Part shown: positions 35,524 through 44,974 of the stretch, piece after piece
How the letters are laid out: the number at the start of each line of letters is the position of its first letter
Numbering within the stretch: position 1 is the first letter of the stretch
Assembly: GCF_011038795.1 (NCBI RefSeq)
Contig: NZ_JAAKDU010000008.1
Coordinates: forward strand, 1-64,000
Direction of reading: 5' to 3'
Length of the DNA stretch: 64,000 nt
Source of the DNA: Streptococcus tangpeifui
GTDB taxonomy: Bacteria; Bacillota; Bacilli; Lactobacillales; Streptococcaceae
Position numbers and translations under genes: made by a program
Notes under the pieces: generated by a model
What the model saw: only the letters and a program-made list of their open reading frames with translations
Databases searched by the model: none
What the model was told of the DNA's origin: nothing

Positions 35524-36398
35524 AAAAGTGGAAAAAAATAATATTGATTTCTGGAATTAGTTTAATTCTTTCCGGGGCCGTATTGGCTTATATTGGACAA
35601 CTCAGTGGCGGTTTAGATGCTATCCAGTATAAAAATCATGGCAAAGTTAGCCATGTGAAGAAGAAATTAGACCCGTTTGATCACATTGATCTAGAAGGTG
35701 ATTACTATGACATTCTTGTCAAATCAACAACAGATAAGGAAGCAAGTATCTCCTACTACACTAACAAAAAGGAAAAAGTCGACTTTAATGTTACTGATAA
35801 GAAGTTAAGTGTGAAGCAAAGCTCAAAGGGGTTGGCTCACTTTATAAATCTATCTATTTTAGCTCAGCTAGCTGATGCTAAAACGAAAAACTTGAATACC
35901 ATTGTTATCTCTCTTCCCAAAGGGCAAACAATTTCTACTCTTAAAAGTAAATCTTCAATTAATGGCCTTAAACTAGATGGCCTTACGGTTAATCGTCTTG
36001 ATGCTAATGTTGATACGGGGAATCTCACAGTCAAAAATTCTAAAATTTTAGCCGGACAGGTAGATATCGATACGGGGAACGCTGATATTTCTAACTCACA
36101 ACTGTCTGATTTGACTCTTACTAACGATACTGGCAGTATTGATCTGGATACTGTCACACTAATTTCAAGTAAAGTTTCTGTTGATACTGGCAGTCTGGCT
36201 GGCCAACAATTAACCTTCAAAAAAGACAATCAGATTTCCGCTGATACTGGCAGCATTGATCTTAGCCTTAAAGATTATCATTTGACAGTATCTAGTCACG
36301 CTGATACAGGTAGTGTCGATGTTAGTGACAAACTCATACACTCAAGAGATAATTTTCTTGATTTAAAGGCCGACACCGGCAGTATCACGCTTGAATAA
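35520..36398 (+). CDS. DUF4097 beta-strand repeat protein, membrane anchored
   Basis: 292 aa. An N-terminal membrane anchor (about residues 7-27) is followed by an extracellular domain built of beta-strand repeats. The motif DTGN or DTGS occurs seven times from about residue 165 to the C-terminus, at roughly 15- to 20-residue intervals, suggesting a solenoid. DUF4097 proteins are commonly the last gene of PadR/HAAS operons; they are linked to envelope stress but have no proven activity. Overlaps the HAAS gene by 4 nt (ATGA). Confidence 0.82.
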   Translation: MKKWKKIILISGISLILSGAVLAYIGQLSGGLDAIQYKNHGKVSHVKKKLDPFDHIDLEGDYYDILVKSTTDKEASISYYTNKKEKVDFNVTDKKLSVKQSSKGLAHFINLSILAQLADAKTKNLNTIVISLPKGQTISTLKSKSSINGLKLDGLTVNRLDANVDTGNLTVKNSKILAGQVDIDTGNADISNSQLSDLTLTNDTGSIDLDTVTLISSKVSVDTGSLAGQQLTFKKDNQISADTGSIDLSLKDYHLTVSSHADTGSVDVSDKLIHSRDNFLDLKADTGSITLE

Positions 36399-36411
36399 AC
36401 GACACATAAAA

Positions 36412-36447
36412 AAAGCTAGCTTGACGGTTCTGTCAAGCTAGCTTTTT
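36412..36447. terminator. Bidirectional terminator
   Basis: Perfect 14-bp stem AAAGCTAGCTTGAC (36412-36425) with GTCAAGCTAGCTTT (36432-36445), with A-rich and T-rich flanks. It serves the DUF4097 operon and the convergent YhgE gene. Confidence 0.88.
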
Positions 36448-36454
36448 ATTACAT

Positions 36455-38890
36455 TTAACGATCATCTTGCTGACGATAGATTAGTAGACCCAAAAGTATT
36501 GCTCCAAGTATGAAGGCTAACAACATACCAAGCTCTTGCCCCACATCTCCAGTTAGGGATATCGTTTTACGTAACCCTAACACTGAATAGGACATAGGTA
36601 AATAAGGCTGAATGACTTTAAAGAATTTTGGACTGAGCTCAATTGGATAAGTCCCTGCACTGGAACCCAGTTGTAAAAGCAGTAAAATCAGACTGGCGAA
36701 GGCTCCATAGCGTTGATGCCAACCGACTAGAGCTGTCACAACAGCCATCAAGGCCCAAGCAGTAAAAAGGGTTACCAGATAGGTTTTTCCAGAATAATTA
36801 GGATGGACCCCAATAACCTGAACTGCAAAGAAAAGAATAGTAGCTGATACCGTAGCAATTAGGCCGTTAATCAAGAGCTTGTTTTTAGCCCAGGCAAAGC
36901 GGGTTCTGGGTTCATTACCAGAAAGAGCCTTGGCAAAAATAACATTACTGGATAAAGCAACAACCATCAGAGCTACTGACATCATATAGGGAGCCATACC
37001 GACACCATTGGTTGCAACATTATCCTTATCGCTATGTTTTATGCTTAAAGGCTGAGCTACTGCCTTAGCATTCGTTGGTTTTACGGAAACTACATTCAAC
37101 TGGTCCTTGGCTTTAGCTAAAGATTGAGATAGAGTATCGGCGCCACTTGACAAAGTCGACAAGCCTGTTGTCAAGGCTGCACCACCTTGGGCCAATTGGT
37201 CAGCTCCTGATGATAATTGGTTAGTCCCTGAGGCCAATTGACTAGAGCCATTGGTAAGTTGACCAGACTTGCTGGACAGTTGACCAGCTCCGTTAGCTAA
37301 GGTGGAGGTAGCATTACTCAAAGTTGACACACCTGTCAAGAGTTGGGAAGAACCACTGGATAACTGACTTTGCATGGTCCCAATACCGCCAGCTACCTGC
37401 TGACTTCCTGGTAGGACTTGTTGATTAAGCGTTGTATTAACAGTTGTCAAACCTGATTCCAGACTGGATAGACTACTGGCAGCTCCTGGTAAGACAAGAT
37501 TAGCCTGCGCAGCTAGACTACTGATATTGGTTTGTAAACTAGATAAATCAGGGCTCGTTGACGTTGAGGGGGATGAGCTGGTTGTAGTTGTCGTACTAGT
37601 ATCAGTTCCAGCATTCGCCAGCGTTGCTTCCAAGCTTTGAACCGTGGCAATCAGACTGCTAACATCAACAGAACTGCTGCTTGTTTGTGGGGCATTATTA
37701 GTAACAGCATTAGAAATTTCCGCCTGCTGCTCTGGCGTCAAGGATTGATAAGCTGAAGTTGATTGAACTGCTGCTAATTGACCAGAGGTGTCCGCGGTTG
37801 TCGTACTCGTTCCTGTGCCAGATAAAGATTGCAGTTGAGACTCAATACTGGCCAGACTAGCCTCTACTCCAGATAAATCTGGCCCACTGGTTGTTGTCGT
37901 GCTAGTCGTTGGGACTCCACTCATTCCTGTGCTTCCCTCAGAATTGACTGCTTGATTCAGATTTTGAATAGCTGAATTGAGAGCAGGAAGAGCAGCGACC
38001 AATTGGTCAATCTGGGTCTTTTGATCGGATGTCAGGCTAGTATTGCTAGCTAATTGACTGAGGCCAGTTGAGAGCTGATTAGCCCCTGTTATTAGAGGTT
38101 GAGCAGAATTTGCTCCAGAAGAAAGAGCAGATACCCTATCTACCAATGTTCCCATGTTGGCATTCATGAGGTTAAGGCCAGACGAGAGCTGATCTACACC
38201 GCTGGCATAAGCTTGCAGGCCTGTATTCAGACTACCAGCACCAGAAGCTAAGGCTTGGGTCGAAGTTGATAGCAAGTTGAGACTGTCGCCAAGAGTCTGA
38301 CTACCAGACTTAGCAGTATCCGCACCGGTCGCTAGGGCACTGCTGCCATCAGCAGCTTGGCCCATCCCATCTTTCAACTTGGACATACCTTGAAAGACCG
38401 CCTGTGTATAAGTTTGGGTCAGAGAGTTAGAGACACTGGCCTCTAACTTGGACATAGCCGAATCACTCATTTTAGAAGCAACAAAGCTTCTTCCCTTGGT
38501 TGTTTGGTAATTAATCTGCAACTTTTTGGGATGGTTTGTCAGCAAACTGGCGGCATTCTGCGAAAGATCTTTTGGCAGAGTCACAACCATGTAATAATCA
38601 CCGTGCCTCAATCCTCTATTGGCACCGTCTTTTGAGGTAAAATGGTAATCAAGACTATCATTTTCAGCCATATTGCGGACCATATTTTTTCCAATGGTCA
38701 GGTCTTTACCATTTAGCTCAGCTGTTTTGTCTTGATTAACAACAGCAACGGGTAGGTGGTTGACATTCCCATAAGGATCCCACATGGAGCTCAAAAAGAT
38801 AATATTATAGAGCATAGGGACCAATGATACTCCAAAAATTGTTACCCAGAGTGTAGGTTTTTTTAGAATAGCTTTGACTTCTTCTAACAT
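36455..38890 (-). CDS. YhgE/Pip-domain membrane protein
   Basis: 811 aa. An N-terminal helix (about 15-37) with the YhgE signature MLEEVKAILKKPTLWVTIFG, a large extracellular region (about 40-630) made largely of Leu/Ser/Gly heptad-like repeats such as LASGAGSLNTGL and Ser/Thr-rich linkers, and a C-terminal block of five to six helices of the ABC-2 type. Related proteins are phage-infection protein Pip and the EsaA-like membrane parts of type VII secretion. No secretion partner genes (EssC, WXG100) are here. Divergent from a TetR regulator with two paired operators. Confidence 0.85.
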   Translation of the reverse strand: MLEEVKAILKKPTLWVTIFGVSLVPMLYNIIFLSSMWDPYGNVNHLPVAVVNQDKTAELNGKDLTIGKNMVRNMAENDSLDYHFTSKDGANRGLRHGDYYMVVTLPKDLSQNAASLLTNHPKKLQINYQTTKGRSFVASKMSDSAMSKLEASVSNSLTQTYTQAVFQGMSKLKDGMGQAADGSSALATGADTAKSGSQTLGDSLNLLSTSTQALASGAGSLNTGLQAYASGVDQLSSGLNLMNANMGTLVDRVSALSSGANSAQPLITGANQLSTGLSQLASNTSLTSDQKTQIDQLVAALPALNSAIQNLNQAVNSEGSTGMSGVPTTSTTTTSGPDLSGVEASLASIESQLQSLSGTGTSTTTADTSGQLAAVQSTSAYQSLTPEQQAEISNAVTNNAPQTSSSSVDVSSLIATVQSLEATLANAGTDTSTTTTTSSSPSTSTSPDLSSLQTNISSLAAQANLVLPGAASSLSSLESGLTTVNTTLNQQVLPGSQQVAGGIGTMQSQLSSGSSQLLTGVSTLSNATSTLANGAGQLSSKSGQLTNGSSQLASGTNQLSSGADQLAQGGAALTTGLSTLSSGADTLSQSLAKAKDQLNVVSVKPTNAKAVAQPLSIKHSDKDNVATNGVGMAPYMMSVALMVVALSSNVIFAKALSGNEPRTRFAWAKNKLLINGLIATVSATILFFAVQVIGVHPNYSGKTYLVTLFTAWALMAVVTALVGWHQRYGAFASLILLLLQLGSSAGTYPIELSPKFFKVIQPYLPMSYSVLGLRKTISLTGDVGQELGMLLAFILGAILLGLLIYRQQDDR

Positions 38891-38903
38891 TTTCTCCCTC
38901 TTT

Positions 38904-38920
38904 TTTAGACGGATTGTCTA
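38904..38920. promoter_or_regulatory. TetR operator candidate 1
   Basis: TTTAGACGGATTGTCTA contains TAGAC and GTCTA as an inverted repeat. It shares TTTAGAC-NNN-TTGT-N-TA with the site at 38982-38998 and lies 14 bp before the YhgE gene. Confidence 0.5.
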
Positions 38921-38981
38921 TATTTTTGATACAATATATTATACAAGTAAGAAGTATTTTTTCAAGGTTCTAACCCTTTAT

Positions 38982-38998
38982 TTTAGACACCTTGTATA
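38982..38998. promoter_or_regulatory. TetR operator candidate 2 and tetR -10 region
   Basis: TTTAGACACCTTGTATA matches the first site at 13 of 17 positions and overlaps TGTATAAT, an extended -10 for tetR. The inverted copy of CTTGTATAATAT on the other side (38936-38947) supplies the -10 of the YhgE gene. Confidence 0.5.
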
Positions 38999-39020
38999 AT
39001 ATTGTTCAAAAGGAGATGCG

Positions 39021-39563
39021 ATGACAAAAGACAGTCGAAAAACACGCACGCGCCAGGCTTTAGAAAAGGCCATGGTCGAGCTATTAATTGAGAAAGATTT
39101 TGATGAAATTACTACCAGTCAACTGGCTAAAACGGCTGGTATTAGCCGTTCAAGCTTTTATACTCACTATAAAGATAAGTACGACATGATTGATCAGTAC
39201 CAGCAAGCTATTTTTAACAAGCTAGAATACGTCTTTGATAAAAATCACATGGATATCGAAGCTACTCTTCTAGAAATTTTTGAATTTTTAGACAGAGAGT
39301 CTCTCTTTGCCACCCTAATTACCCAAAACGGCACCAAGGAAATTCAAAACTTTATCCGCAATCACCTGCAGCGTATGATTTCAGCAGATTTCTATAACAG
39401 TGATCTGACTCCTCAGCGAACTGCGCTAGAAAAGCTCTACAATAGTGTATTTATCAGTCATGCTATGTTTGGCGTTTACCAAATTTGGATTACTAGGGGC
39501 AAAAAGGAGAGTCCTAGACAAATCACCAAACTCTTAATGAACTTGCTTCCCAGCCTTGATTAA
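39021..39563 (+). CDS. TetR-family transcriptional regulator
   Basis: 180 aa. N-terminal helix-turn-helix (about 8-55: TRQALEKAMVELL, ITTSQLAKTAGISRSSFYTHYKDKYDM) and a C-terminal ligand-binding TetR_C domain. Start at ATG 39021 follows AAAGGAGATGCG. Divergent from the YhgE gene; a repressor of both is the natural reading. Confidence 0.87.
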   Translation: MTKDSRKTRTRQALEKAMVELLIEKDFDEITTSQLAKTAGISRSSFYTHYKDKYDMIDQYQQAIFNKLEYVFDKNHMDIEATLLEIFEFLDRESLFATLITQNGTKEIQNFIRNHLQRMISADFYNSDLTPQRTALEKLYNSVFISHAMFGVYQIWITRGKKESPRQITKLLMNLLPSLD

Positions 39564-39625
39564 TGAATTTGATTTATAGCAGAAGGCTCTTGTCTCTGGG
39601 ACTGGGCCTAATTTTCTCCACAAGA

Positions 39626-39657
39626 AAAGGCTTTTGGAAAAGATCCAAAAGCCTTTA
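39626..39657. terminator. Bidirectional terminator between tetR and rpsD
   Basis: AAAGGCTTTTGG (39626-39637) pairs with CCAAAAGCCTTT (39645-39656), with T-rich flanks on both strands. Confidence 0.85.
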
Positions 39658-39672
39658 TTCTTACTGATAAAA

Positions 39673-40284
39673 TTAAAGCATCTTGTTATAGAATTCAACG
39701 ACAAGGGCTTCATTGATTTCTGGGTTGATTTCGTCGCGTTCTGGCAAACGAGTCAATGAACCTTCAAGCTTTTCTTCATCAAATGATACAAAAGCTGGAC
39801 GGCCAACAGTTGCTTCAACTGCTTCCAAGATTGCTGGAACCTTAGCTGATTTTTCACGAACTGAGATCACTTGTCCTGGCTCTACACGGAAGGATGGGAT
39901 ATCAACGCGTTTTCCATCAACAAGAATGTGTCCGTGGTTAACGAACTGACGTGCTTGACGACGGGTTGTCGCCAAACCGAGGCGGTAAACCACATTATCC
40001 AAACGACGCTCCAAAAGAAGCATGAAGTTGTAACCAAGTGTTCCTTCTTTGATCTTAGTCGCTTGTACAAACAAGTTACGGAATTGTTTTTCACCTAAAC
40101 CGTAAGTAAAGCGCAATTTTTGCTTTTCAGCCAATTGTAAACCGTATTCAGAAAGCTTTGAACGGTTGTTTGGACCGTGTTGTCCTGGTACGTAGTTACG
40201 ACGTGCCAATTCTTTACCTGTCCCTGTAAGCGACAAGCCAAGGCGGCGTGATTGTTTCCAAGATGGACCTGTATAACGTGACAT
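39673..40284 (-). CDS. rpsD: Ribosomal protein S4
   Basis: 203 aa. 16S rRNA-binding assembly protein of the 30S subunit. N-terminal [18 protein letters not shown] and the central S4 RNA-binding domain (about 93-155) are typical. It has no Cys, so it lacks the zinc site of some S4 forms. AGAGGAGGAC lies upstream. Monocistronic, with a long leader and a good promoter. Confidence 0.97.
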   Translation of the reverse strand: MSRYTGPSWKQSRRLGLSLTGTGKELARRNYVPGQHGPNNRSKLSEYGLQLAEKQKLRFTYGLGEKQFRNLFVQATKIKEGTLGYNFMLLLERRLDNVVYRLGLATTRRQARQFVNHGHILVDGKRVDIPSFRVEPGQVISVREKSAKVPAILEAVEATVGRPAFVSFDEEKLEGSLTRLPERDEINPEINEALVVEFYNKML

Positions 40285-40433
40285 AAAAATGTCCTCCTCT
40301 AAAAATTTATGAGGAAATAACGTCTTGGGTAAACCTAATTCGTGCAGATGCCCTTCGCCTAAACAGCCAAGGTTACTGGTTTTTCAGAACATCTGTTGAC
40401 GAGCTTTATTTTGCCCTGCTGCTATTTCACACA
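40285..40433 (-). promoter_or_regulatory. Structured leader of rpsD, probable S4 autoregulation
   Basis: The minus-strand transcript starts about 149 nt before the rpsD start codon. It holds several short complementary segments, e.g. CTTGG and CCAAG around a 40-nt loop with GGCGAAGGGCATCTGC. In Firmicutes S4 represses its own gene through such a leader; the fold here was not computed. Confidence 0.4.
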
Positions 40434-40439
40434 AAGAAT

Positions 40440-40468
40440 AGTCTACCATATAAATGGGGTCTTGTAAA
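40440..40468 (-). promoter_or_regulatory. rpsD promoter
   Basis: On the minus strand TTTACA (40468-40463) and TAGACT (40445-40440) with a 17-bp spacer. Confidence 0.65.
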
Positions 40469-40654
40469 GCACTAAAGTCCTGTAAATCAAGTATTAACTT
40501 GGATTAAACGAGGCAAATTAATTTCAAAGGTCCAGAAACCTGATTTATCTTTACTGACCTAAACGAAAAAACTAGGGTTAGAAGCACTTCCTTTACAAAC
40601 TTGTCAAGATGTGTCAAGGGGGGATATAAGAGACTATGAAAAAATTGAAGAAAA

Positions 40655-40680
40655 GAAAAAAGGCAGCGAAGCCTTTCTTT
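40655..40680 (-). terminator. Terminator of veg
   Basis: Minus-strand AAAGGC (40676-40671) pairs with GCCTTT (40664-40659), followed by TTTTC. The gap 40469-40654 between it and the rpsD promoter shows no gene. Confidence 0.65.
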
Positions 40681-40682
40681 TT

Positions 40683-40955
40683 CTAGTCAAAATAGCGAAT
40701 TAAACTCTTTTGGGTCAAAATGTCTGAATAGGTGTAGGATTCTACGTAAGTGTTGCTGATTTCTCCAGGTTGACTGGCGTGGTCGCTGTACTCAACAATA
40801 AAGAGAGAGGGATAAACTTCAATTAGGCGACCAACCTTAGTTTTTTCCCGTTTACGACCATGATCCAGAGTCATTTCGACCTCTTGGCCCTCATGATTTT
40901 TGACATCTTCTTTGATTTTTTTCATTTTAGCAACATCTGCAAATGCATCACTCAT
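40683..40955 (-). CDS. veg: Veg family protein
   Basis: 90 aa. Short SH3-like beta-barrel protein with the conserved core HEGQEVEMTLDHGRKR and VGRLIEVYPSLFIVEY. In Bacillus Veg influences biofilm gene expression; its role in streptococci is unclear. It lies 7 nt after dnaB on the same strand, so it is probably in the dnaB operon. Confidence 0.9.
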   Translation of the reverse strand: MSDAFADVAKMKKIKEDVKNHEGQEVEMTLDHGRKREKTKVGRLIEVYPSLFIVEYSDHASQPGEISNTYVESYTYSDILTQKSLIRYFD

Positions 40956-40962
40956 TTAATTT

Positions 40963-42321
40963 TTACCTTTCTTCAAATTGCGCAATGGATGAAAATTTGT
41001 TGTATTCCTTTTGGAAAATCAGTTTAACCGTTCCCCGAGCTCCAGCCCTGTTTTTCTCTAAAATAACTTCGATGGTATTATCCTCAAGCTGGTCACCGTC
41101 TTCCTTGTCCCCTCGCTCATAATAGTCATCGCGATAAAGGAAAGCAACAATGTCGGCATCCTGCTCAATGGAACCAGATTCACGAATATCTGAGAGAACT
41201 GGACGCTTGTCCTGCCTTTGTTCAACACCACGTGAGAGCTGACTAAGGGCAATAACAGGGACTTTTAGCTCCTTAGCCAAAATCTTGAGCTGACGGGAAA
41301 TATCAGAGACTTCTTGTTGACGATTTTCTGATCGAGTTCCTGTAATCAGCTGGAGGTAGTCAATAACAATCAGGCCAAGGCCGCCAAGCTCCTGCGCCAG
41401 TTTTCTGGAGCGAGCTCGGATTTCTGTAACCTTAATCCCAGGAGTGTCATCAATATAAATCGGGGCATCAGCCAAGGTTCCTTGAGCCAAAGTCAGATTT
41501 TGCCAATCTTGATCGGTCAGCTGACCCGTTCGCAGGTTGTGAGAATCAACTAAGCCTTCGGCTGCTAACATCCGATTAACCAGACTATCTGCACCCATTT
41601 CTAGCGAGAAGATGGCAACAGGGGCATTTTGCTTGGTACCGACATTCTGGGCAATATTGAGGACAAAGGCAGTCTTACCAACTGCAGGACGAGCCGCCAA
41701 GATGACTAGTTGATCAGGATGAAGACCAGTCGTAATCTTATCCAAATCACGAAAACCAGTCGGTAGACCAGTTATTTCGGAAGTCTGTTGCGAGCGTTCT
41801 TCTAGGGCCTCATAATTTTCCTTGAGGACATCAGAAATTTTACGGAAACCACTGTTGCTGGAGCGCTCATTGATATCGACCAGAGCCTTTTCAGCGTGGG
41901 CAATAATATCATCTGACTCAATTGAGCCATCATAAGCTTCATTGACTGTCTCGGTCAAGCGGTTTATGATATTGCGAAGCATGGCCTTTTCAGCCACAAT
42001 TTTAGCATAATACTCGGCATTGGCACTGGTTGGTACACTGTTGACCAACTCGACCAAATAGGCAAGACCGCCGATATTTTGTAAGTCGTCTTGGCTATCT
42101 AGGATAGCCCGAACAGTCGTAGCATCAATGGCATCATTGCGGTCGTTTAGCGTTATCATAGCGTTGAAGATAACCCTGTGTGAATATTTATAGAAATCTT
42201 CAGGCTCAATATATTCCCGAACAGAAATCAGCTTATCTGGACTAATAAAAATAGAGCCCAAGACAGCTTGCTCAGCAAGCAAATCTTGCGGTTGGACCCG
42301 CAACTCCTGAGCTTCTGGCAT
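40963..42321 (-). CDS. dnaB: Replicative DNA helicase
   Basis: 452 aa. Hexameric helicase of the replication fork. N-terminal primase-binding domain (about 10-110) and a RecA-like C-terminal domain with Walker A in ARPAVGKTA, and Walker B in LIVIDYLQLI. Known as dnaC in Bacillus nomenclature. Operon with veg; rplI and gdpP are just upstream on the same strand. Starts after GAGG about 8 nt upstream. Confidence 0.96.
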   Translation of the reverse strand: MPEAQELRVQPQDLLAEQAVLGSIFISPDKLISVREYIEPEDFYKYSHRVIFNAMITLNDRNDAIDATTVRAILDSQDDLQNIGGLAYLVELVNSVPTSANAEYYAKIVAEKAMLRNIINRLTETVNEAYDGSIESDDIIAHAEKALVDINERSSNSGFRKISDVLKENYEALEERSQQTSEITGLPTGFRDLDKITTGLHPDQLVILAARPAVGKTAFVLNIAQNVGTKQNAPVAIFSLEMGADSLVNRMLAAEGLVDSHNLRTGQLTDQDWQNLTLAQGTLADAPIYIDDTPGIKVTEIRARSRKLAQELGGLGLIVIDYLQLITGTRSENRQQEVSDISRQLKILAKELKVPVIALSQLSRGVEQRQDKRPVLSDIRESGSIEQDADIVAFLYRDDYYERGDKEDGDQLEDNTIEVILEKNRAGARGTVKLIFQKEYNKFSSIAQFEER

Positions 42322-42478
42322 ACGTCTTACCTCCTTGCTAAGAATGGTCTCAACTACTGAACCAAGGACTCGTCGTTATAAAATGATGATTGAGCATTTT
42401 CTCAATCACATTACAAGTCCCAGAGTGAATTTCTTGCGATAGGAAACTTACTTAACAGGCAGTTGACAAATCTGTCAA

Positions 42479-42931
42479 CTAGGCTTGGTCAATTTTTAAC
42501 TTGATTTGTCCCTCAACCTCCTTGTGAAGCTTGACAGGAACCTCAATCAAACCAATCGCTCGAATAGGATGATCCATTTCAATAGAACGCTTATCAATCG
42601 TGATACCAAATTGCTTGTGTAGCTCTTCGGCGATTTTTTTAGCTGTGATAGAGCCGAAGGTCCGACCATCTGGACCAACTTTTTCGCTGAATTGAACCCG
42701 AGTTTCTTCTTTGGCTAATTGCGCCTTAACAGCCTTAGCTTCTGCTAAAATTTCAGCAGCTGCTTTGGCTTCTGATTTTTGCTTACCCTTGAGCTCATTG
42801 ATAGCTTGTCGGGTTGCTTCCTTGGCCAGCTGCTTTTTCAAAAGGAAATTTTGAGCATAGCCTGTTGGGACTTCCTTGATTTCGCCCTTTTTTCCTTTAC
42901 CTTTAACATCTGCTAGAAAAATAACTTTCAT
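42479..42931 (-). CDS. rplI: Ribosomal protein L9
   Basis: 150 aa. Start chosen at ATG 42931, which gives the conserved [16 protein letters not shown] and has AGGAGGAAACC upstream; the longer frame to 42961 overlaps gdpP. The N-terminal domain (1-50) binds 23S rRNA, followed by a long helix and a C-terminal domain. Starts at the end of gdpP (2-nt spacing), so coupled. Downstream, AGTTGACA and TGTCAACT form a small hairpin near 42461-42480. Confidence 0.95.
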   Translation of the reverse strand: MKVIFLADVKGKGKKGEIKEVPTGYAQNFLLKKQLAKEATRQAINELKGKQKSEAKAAAEILAEAKAVKAQLAKEETRVQFSEKVGPDGRTFGSITAKKIAEELHKQFGITIDKRSIEMDHPIRAIGLIEVPVKLHKEVEGQIKLKIDQA

Positions 42932-42932
42932 C

Positions 42933-44894
42933 TTAGGTTTCCTCCTCAAGAATTTGGTCAATAATATCTGTTAACTCATAATACGTTTGCTTGACAGTCT
43001 TGTCATCTAGTTGACAAGCCGCTAAATTAAAGTGACCGCCGCCACCCATTTCTTCCATAATCCGTTGAACGTTGATTTTATCACGACTGCGAGCCGAAAC
43101 GGCAGTTTGACCAGAAGAGTTTTTAGCAATGACAAAGCTAGCTTCGATATTAGCCATTGACAGAAGGGTGTCAGCCGCCTTACTTGCAATGATGTTGCTG
43201 TAAGCTTGATCCTCTGGTCCACAGGCAATGATCATATTGCCACCGTAGGATTGACCTGTCAAGATGAGTTCATTAACTTGACGATAGTCATCAAAGTCAG
43301 TTGCTGAAATTTTTTGAATTTCCGTACTGTCGCTACCCATGGTTCTCAGGTAACTAGCCACATCAAAGGTTCGATTGGTAACCCGAGTTGAAAAATTCTT
43401 GGTATCCAGCATGATCCCAGCCATCAGAAGACTAGCTTGAATCTTAGACAGGGGATCTCGGCCATTTTGGAATTGAAGCAACTCGGTCACCAATTCACTA
43501 GCAGAGCTGGCTCCACTTTCGATAAAGGTTAGAATGGCCTTGTCAGGAAAATCTTCATCTCGCCGATGGTGGTCAACTACAATAACTTCTGTAAACTTAT
43601 CGTAAAGCTCTCTTGACAGGGTCAGACCCAATTTGGAGTGATCCACCATAATCAAGAGGTCATTGTCACTTGCTTGTACTAAAGCTTGATCAAGAGTGAC
43701 TAGAGTCGTTTTCCCTTCTTCTTGTAAACGTTTAACAGCTCGAGCAATATCGGTGTTCATATCTTGCTCATCATAAACCGCAAAACTGTTTTCTAGGATA
43801 TTAGCTGCAAAATGTTGCATCCCAACTGAAGCACCCAAGGCATCCATATCCAAGCGGCTATGGCCGACAACAAAAACCTGTTCAGCACTCTTTATGCGAT
43901 CAGAGATAGCAGTCATCATGGCTCGAGTCCGCGTTCTGGACCGTTTGACTGTTGAAGCAGTTCCGCCACCAAAGTAGAGAGCCTTCTTATGCTCATCTGT
44001 CTCCTTAATAACAGCCTGATCACCGCCCCGCATCAGGGCAATGTTGAGGTTCTGCAGAGCTGCCTGACCAATTTGTTGATGGTTGTCTTCCCCAAAGGAA
44101 ATTCCCATACTGAGGGTCAAAGGCAGTTCCAAATTTCTAGCTTCATTGCGGAAACTTTCCAGAACCGTAAACTTGTCATCAATCAAGGCTGCTAATACCT
44201 TGTAATCACTGAAAAAATAGAAGCGATCCATGCTGACCCGACGGTAGTAAATCTGATGCTGCCCAGCAAAATTAGAAATAAAATTAGCAATAAAACTATT
44301 GATTTGGGCCACATCGGTATCAGATAGGTTGGTTGTGATATCATCGTAGTTGTCAACAGAAATAACCCCGATAACCGGACGCTTTAGAGAACTGTCAAAG
44401 CCTGCCTCTGTTCCTACAGAATCGAAGAAGTAAAAGAGACCGGCGGATAGATCAATATTGACCACATAGATATGGTCATTGACTTGGATACGATGGTTGG
44501 CGGAACCAGCCTTTTGCTCCTGGATTGTTGTTCGCAAAAGATCGACATTGAACTCCCCTTCATCATTAGTAAAAATCAACTCTGCATAGGGATTGAACCA
44601 GCCGATATCATCCGTTTCAGGGTCAAATTGTACCACTCCAACAGGCATCTTATCAAGAAGAGACTTGAGACTGAGCTCCGTTTGATCATTGAGCCGCTCG
44701 ATCTGTTCCAATTCTGATAATTCATAGGCCTGCTTTTGGTAATACAGCAAACCGACCATAGCTACTAGGACGACAAAAATAGCCAGAAGGAGAGCTGTTT
44801 GCGAGCTCATGGTCCTGACACAGATGGCTAGAATTCCAAAGAAAATTAAGCCAATCATCACAAGATGGATGGTCTCTAAACGAATTTTTCTCAT
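42933..44894 (-). CDS. gdpP: c-di-AMP phosphodiesterase GdpP
   Basis: 653 aa. Two N-terminal membrane segments (about 10-58), a PAS-like domain (about 75-160), a degenerate GGDEF domain (about 175-300) and DHH/DHHA1 domains (from about 335). The DHH motifs [18 protein letters not shown] and [11 protein letters not shown] are present. Breaks down c-di-AMP to pApA. The gdpP-rplI-dnaB order is standard. The KimA-like K+ importer in this window is a likely c-di-AMP target. Confidence 0.93.
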   Translation of the reverse strand: MRKIRLETIHLVMIGLIFFGILAICVRTMSSQTALLLAIFVVLVAMVGLLYYQKQAYELSELEQIERLNDQTELSLKSLLDKMPVGVVQFDPETDDIGWFNPYAELIFTNDEGEFNVDLLRTTIQEQKAGSANHRIQVNDHIYVVNIDLSAGLFYFFDSVGTEAGFDSSLKRPVIGVISVDNYDDITTNLSDTDVAQINSFIANFISNFAGQHQIYYRRVSMDRFYFFSDYKVLAALIDDKFTVLESFRNEARNLELPLTLSMGISFGEDNHQQIGQAALQNLNIALMRGGDQAVIKETDEHKKALYFGGGTASTVKRSRTRTRAMMTAISDRIKSAEQVFVVGHSRLDMDALGASVGMQHFAANILENSFAVYDEQDMNTDIARAVKRLQEEGKTTLVTLDQALVQASDNDLLIMVDHSKLGLTLSRELYDKFTEVIVVDHHRRDEDFPDKAILTFIESGASSASELVTELLQFQNGRDPLSKIQASLLMAGIMLDTKNFSTRVTNRTFDVASYLRTMGSDSTEIQKISATDFDDYRQVNELILTGQSYGGNMIIACGPEDQAYSNIIASKAADTLLSMANIEASFVIAKNSSGQTAVSARSRDKINVQRIMEEMGGGGHFNLAACQLDDKTVKQTYYELTDIIDQILEEET

Positions 44895-44974
44895 TATTAA
44901 ACCTCTTAATCTCCTTATTATATCATAAGAGGCCCTAAAATCCTAGGTCTCTTTTAGCTATTAAAACAAGGGGG

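Noticed and set aside
35864..36229. 121-aa frame antisense to the DUF4097 gene
   Set aside because: Shadow of a strongly supported gene; its order of Val/Ser repeats simply mirrors the DTG repeats.
36455..38890. Type VII secretion locus around the YhgE-like gene
   Set aside because: The protein resembles EsaA in build, but no EssC, EsaB or WXG100 gene is near; the TetR-paired single gene is better explained as YhgE/Pip.
40639..40689. Short ATG frame coding MKKLKKRKKAAKPFFF near the veg terminator
   Set aside because: It reads straight through the terminator hairpin of veg and has only basic residues; probably chance.
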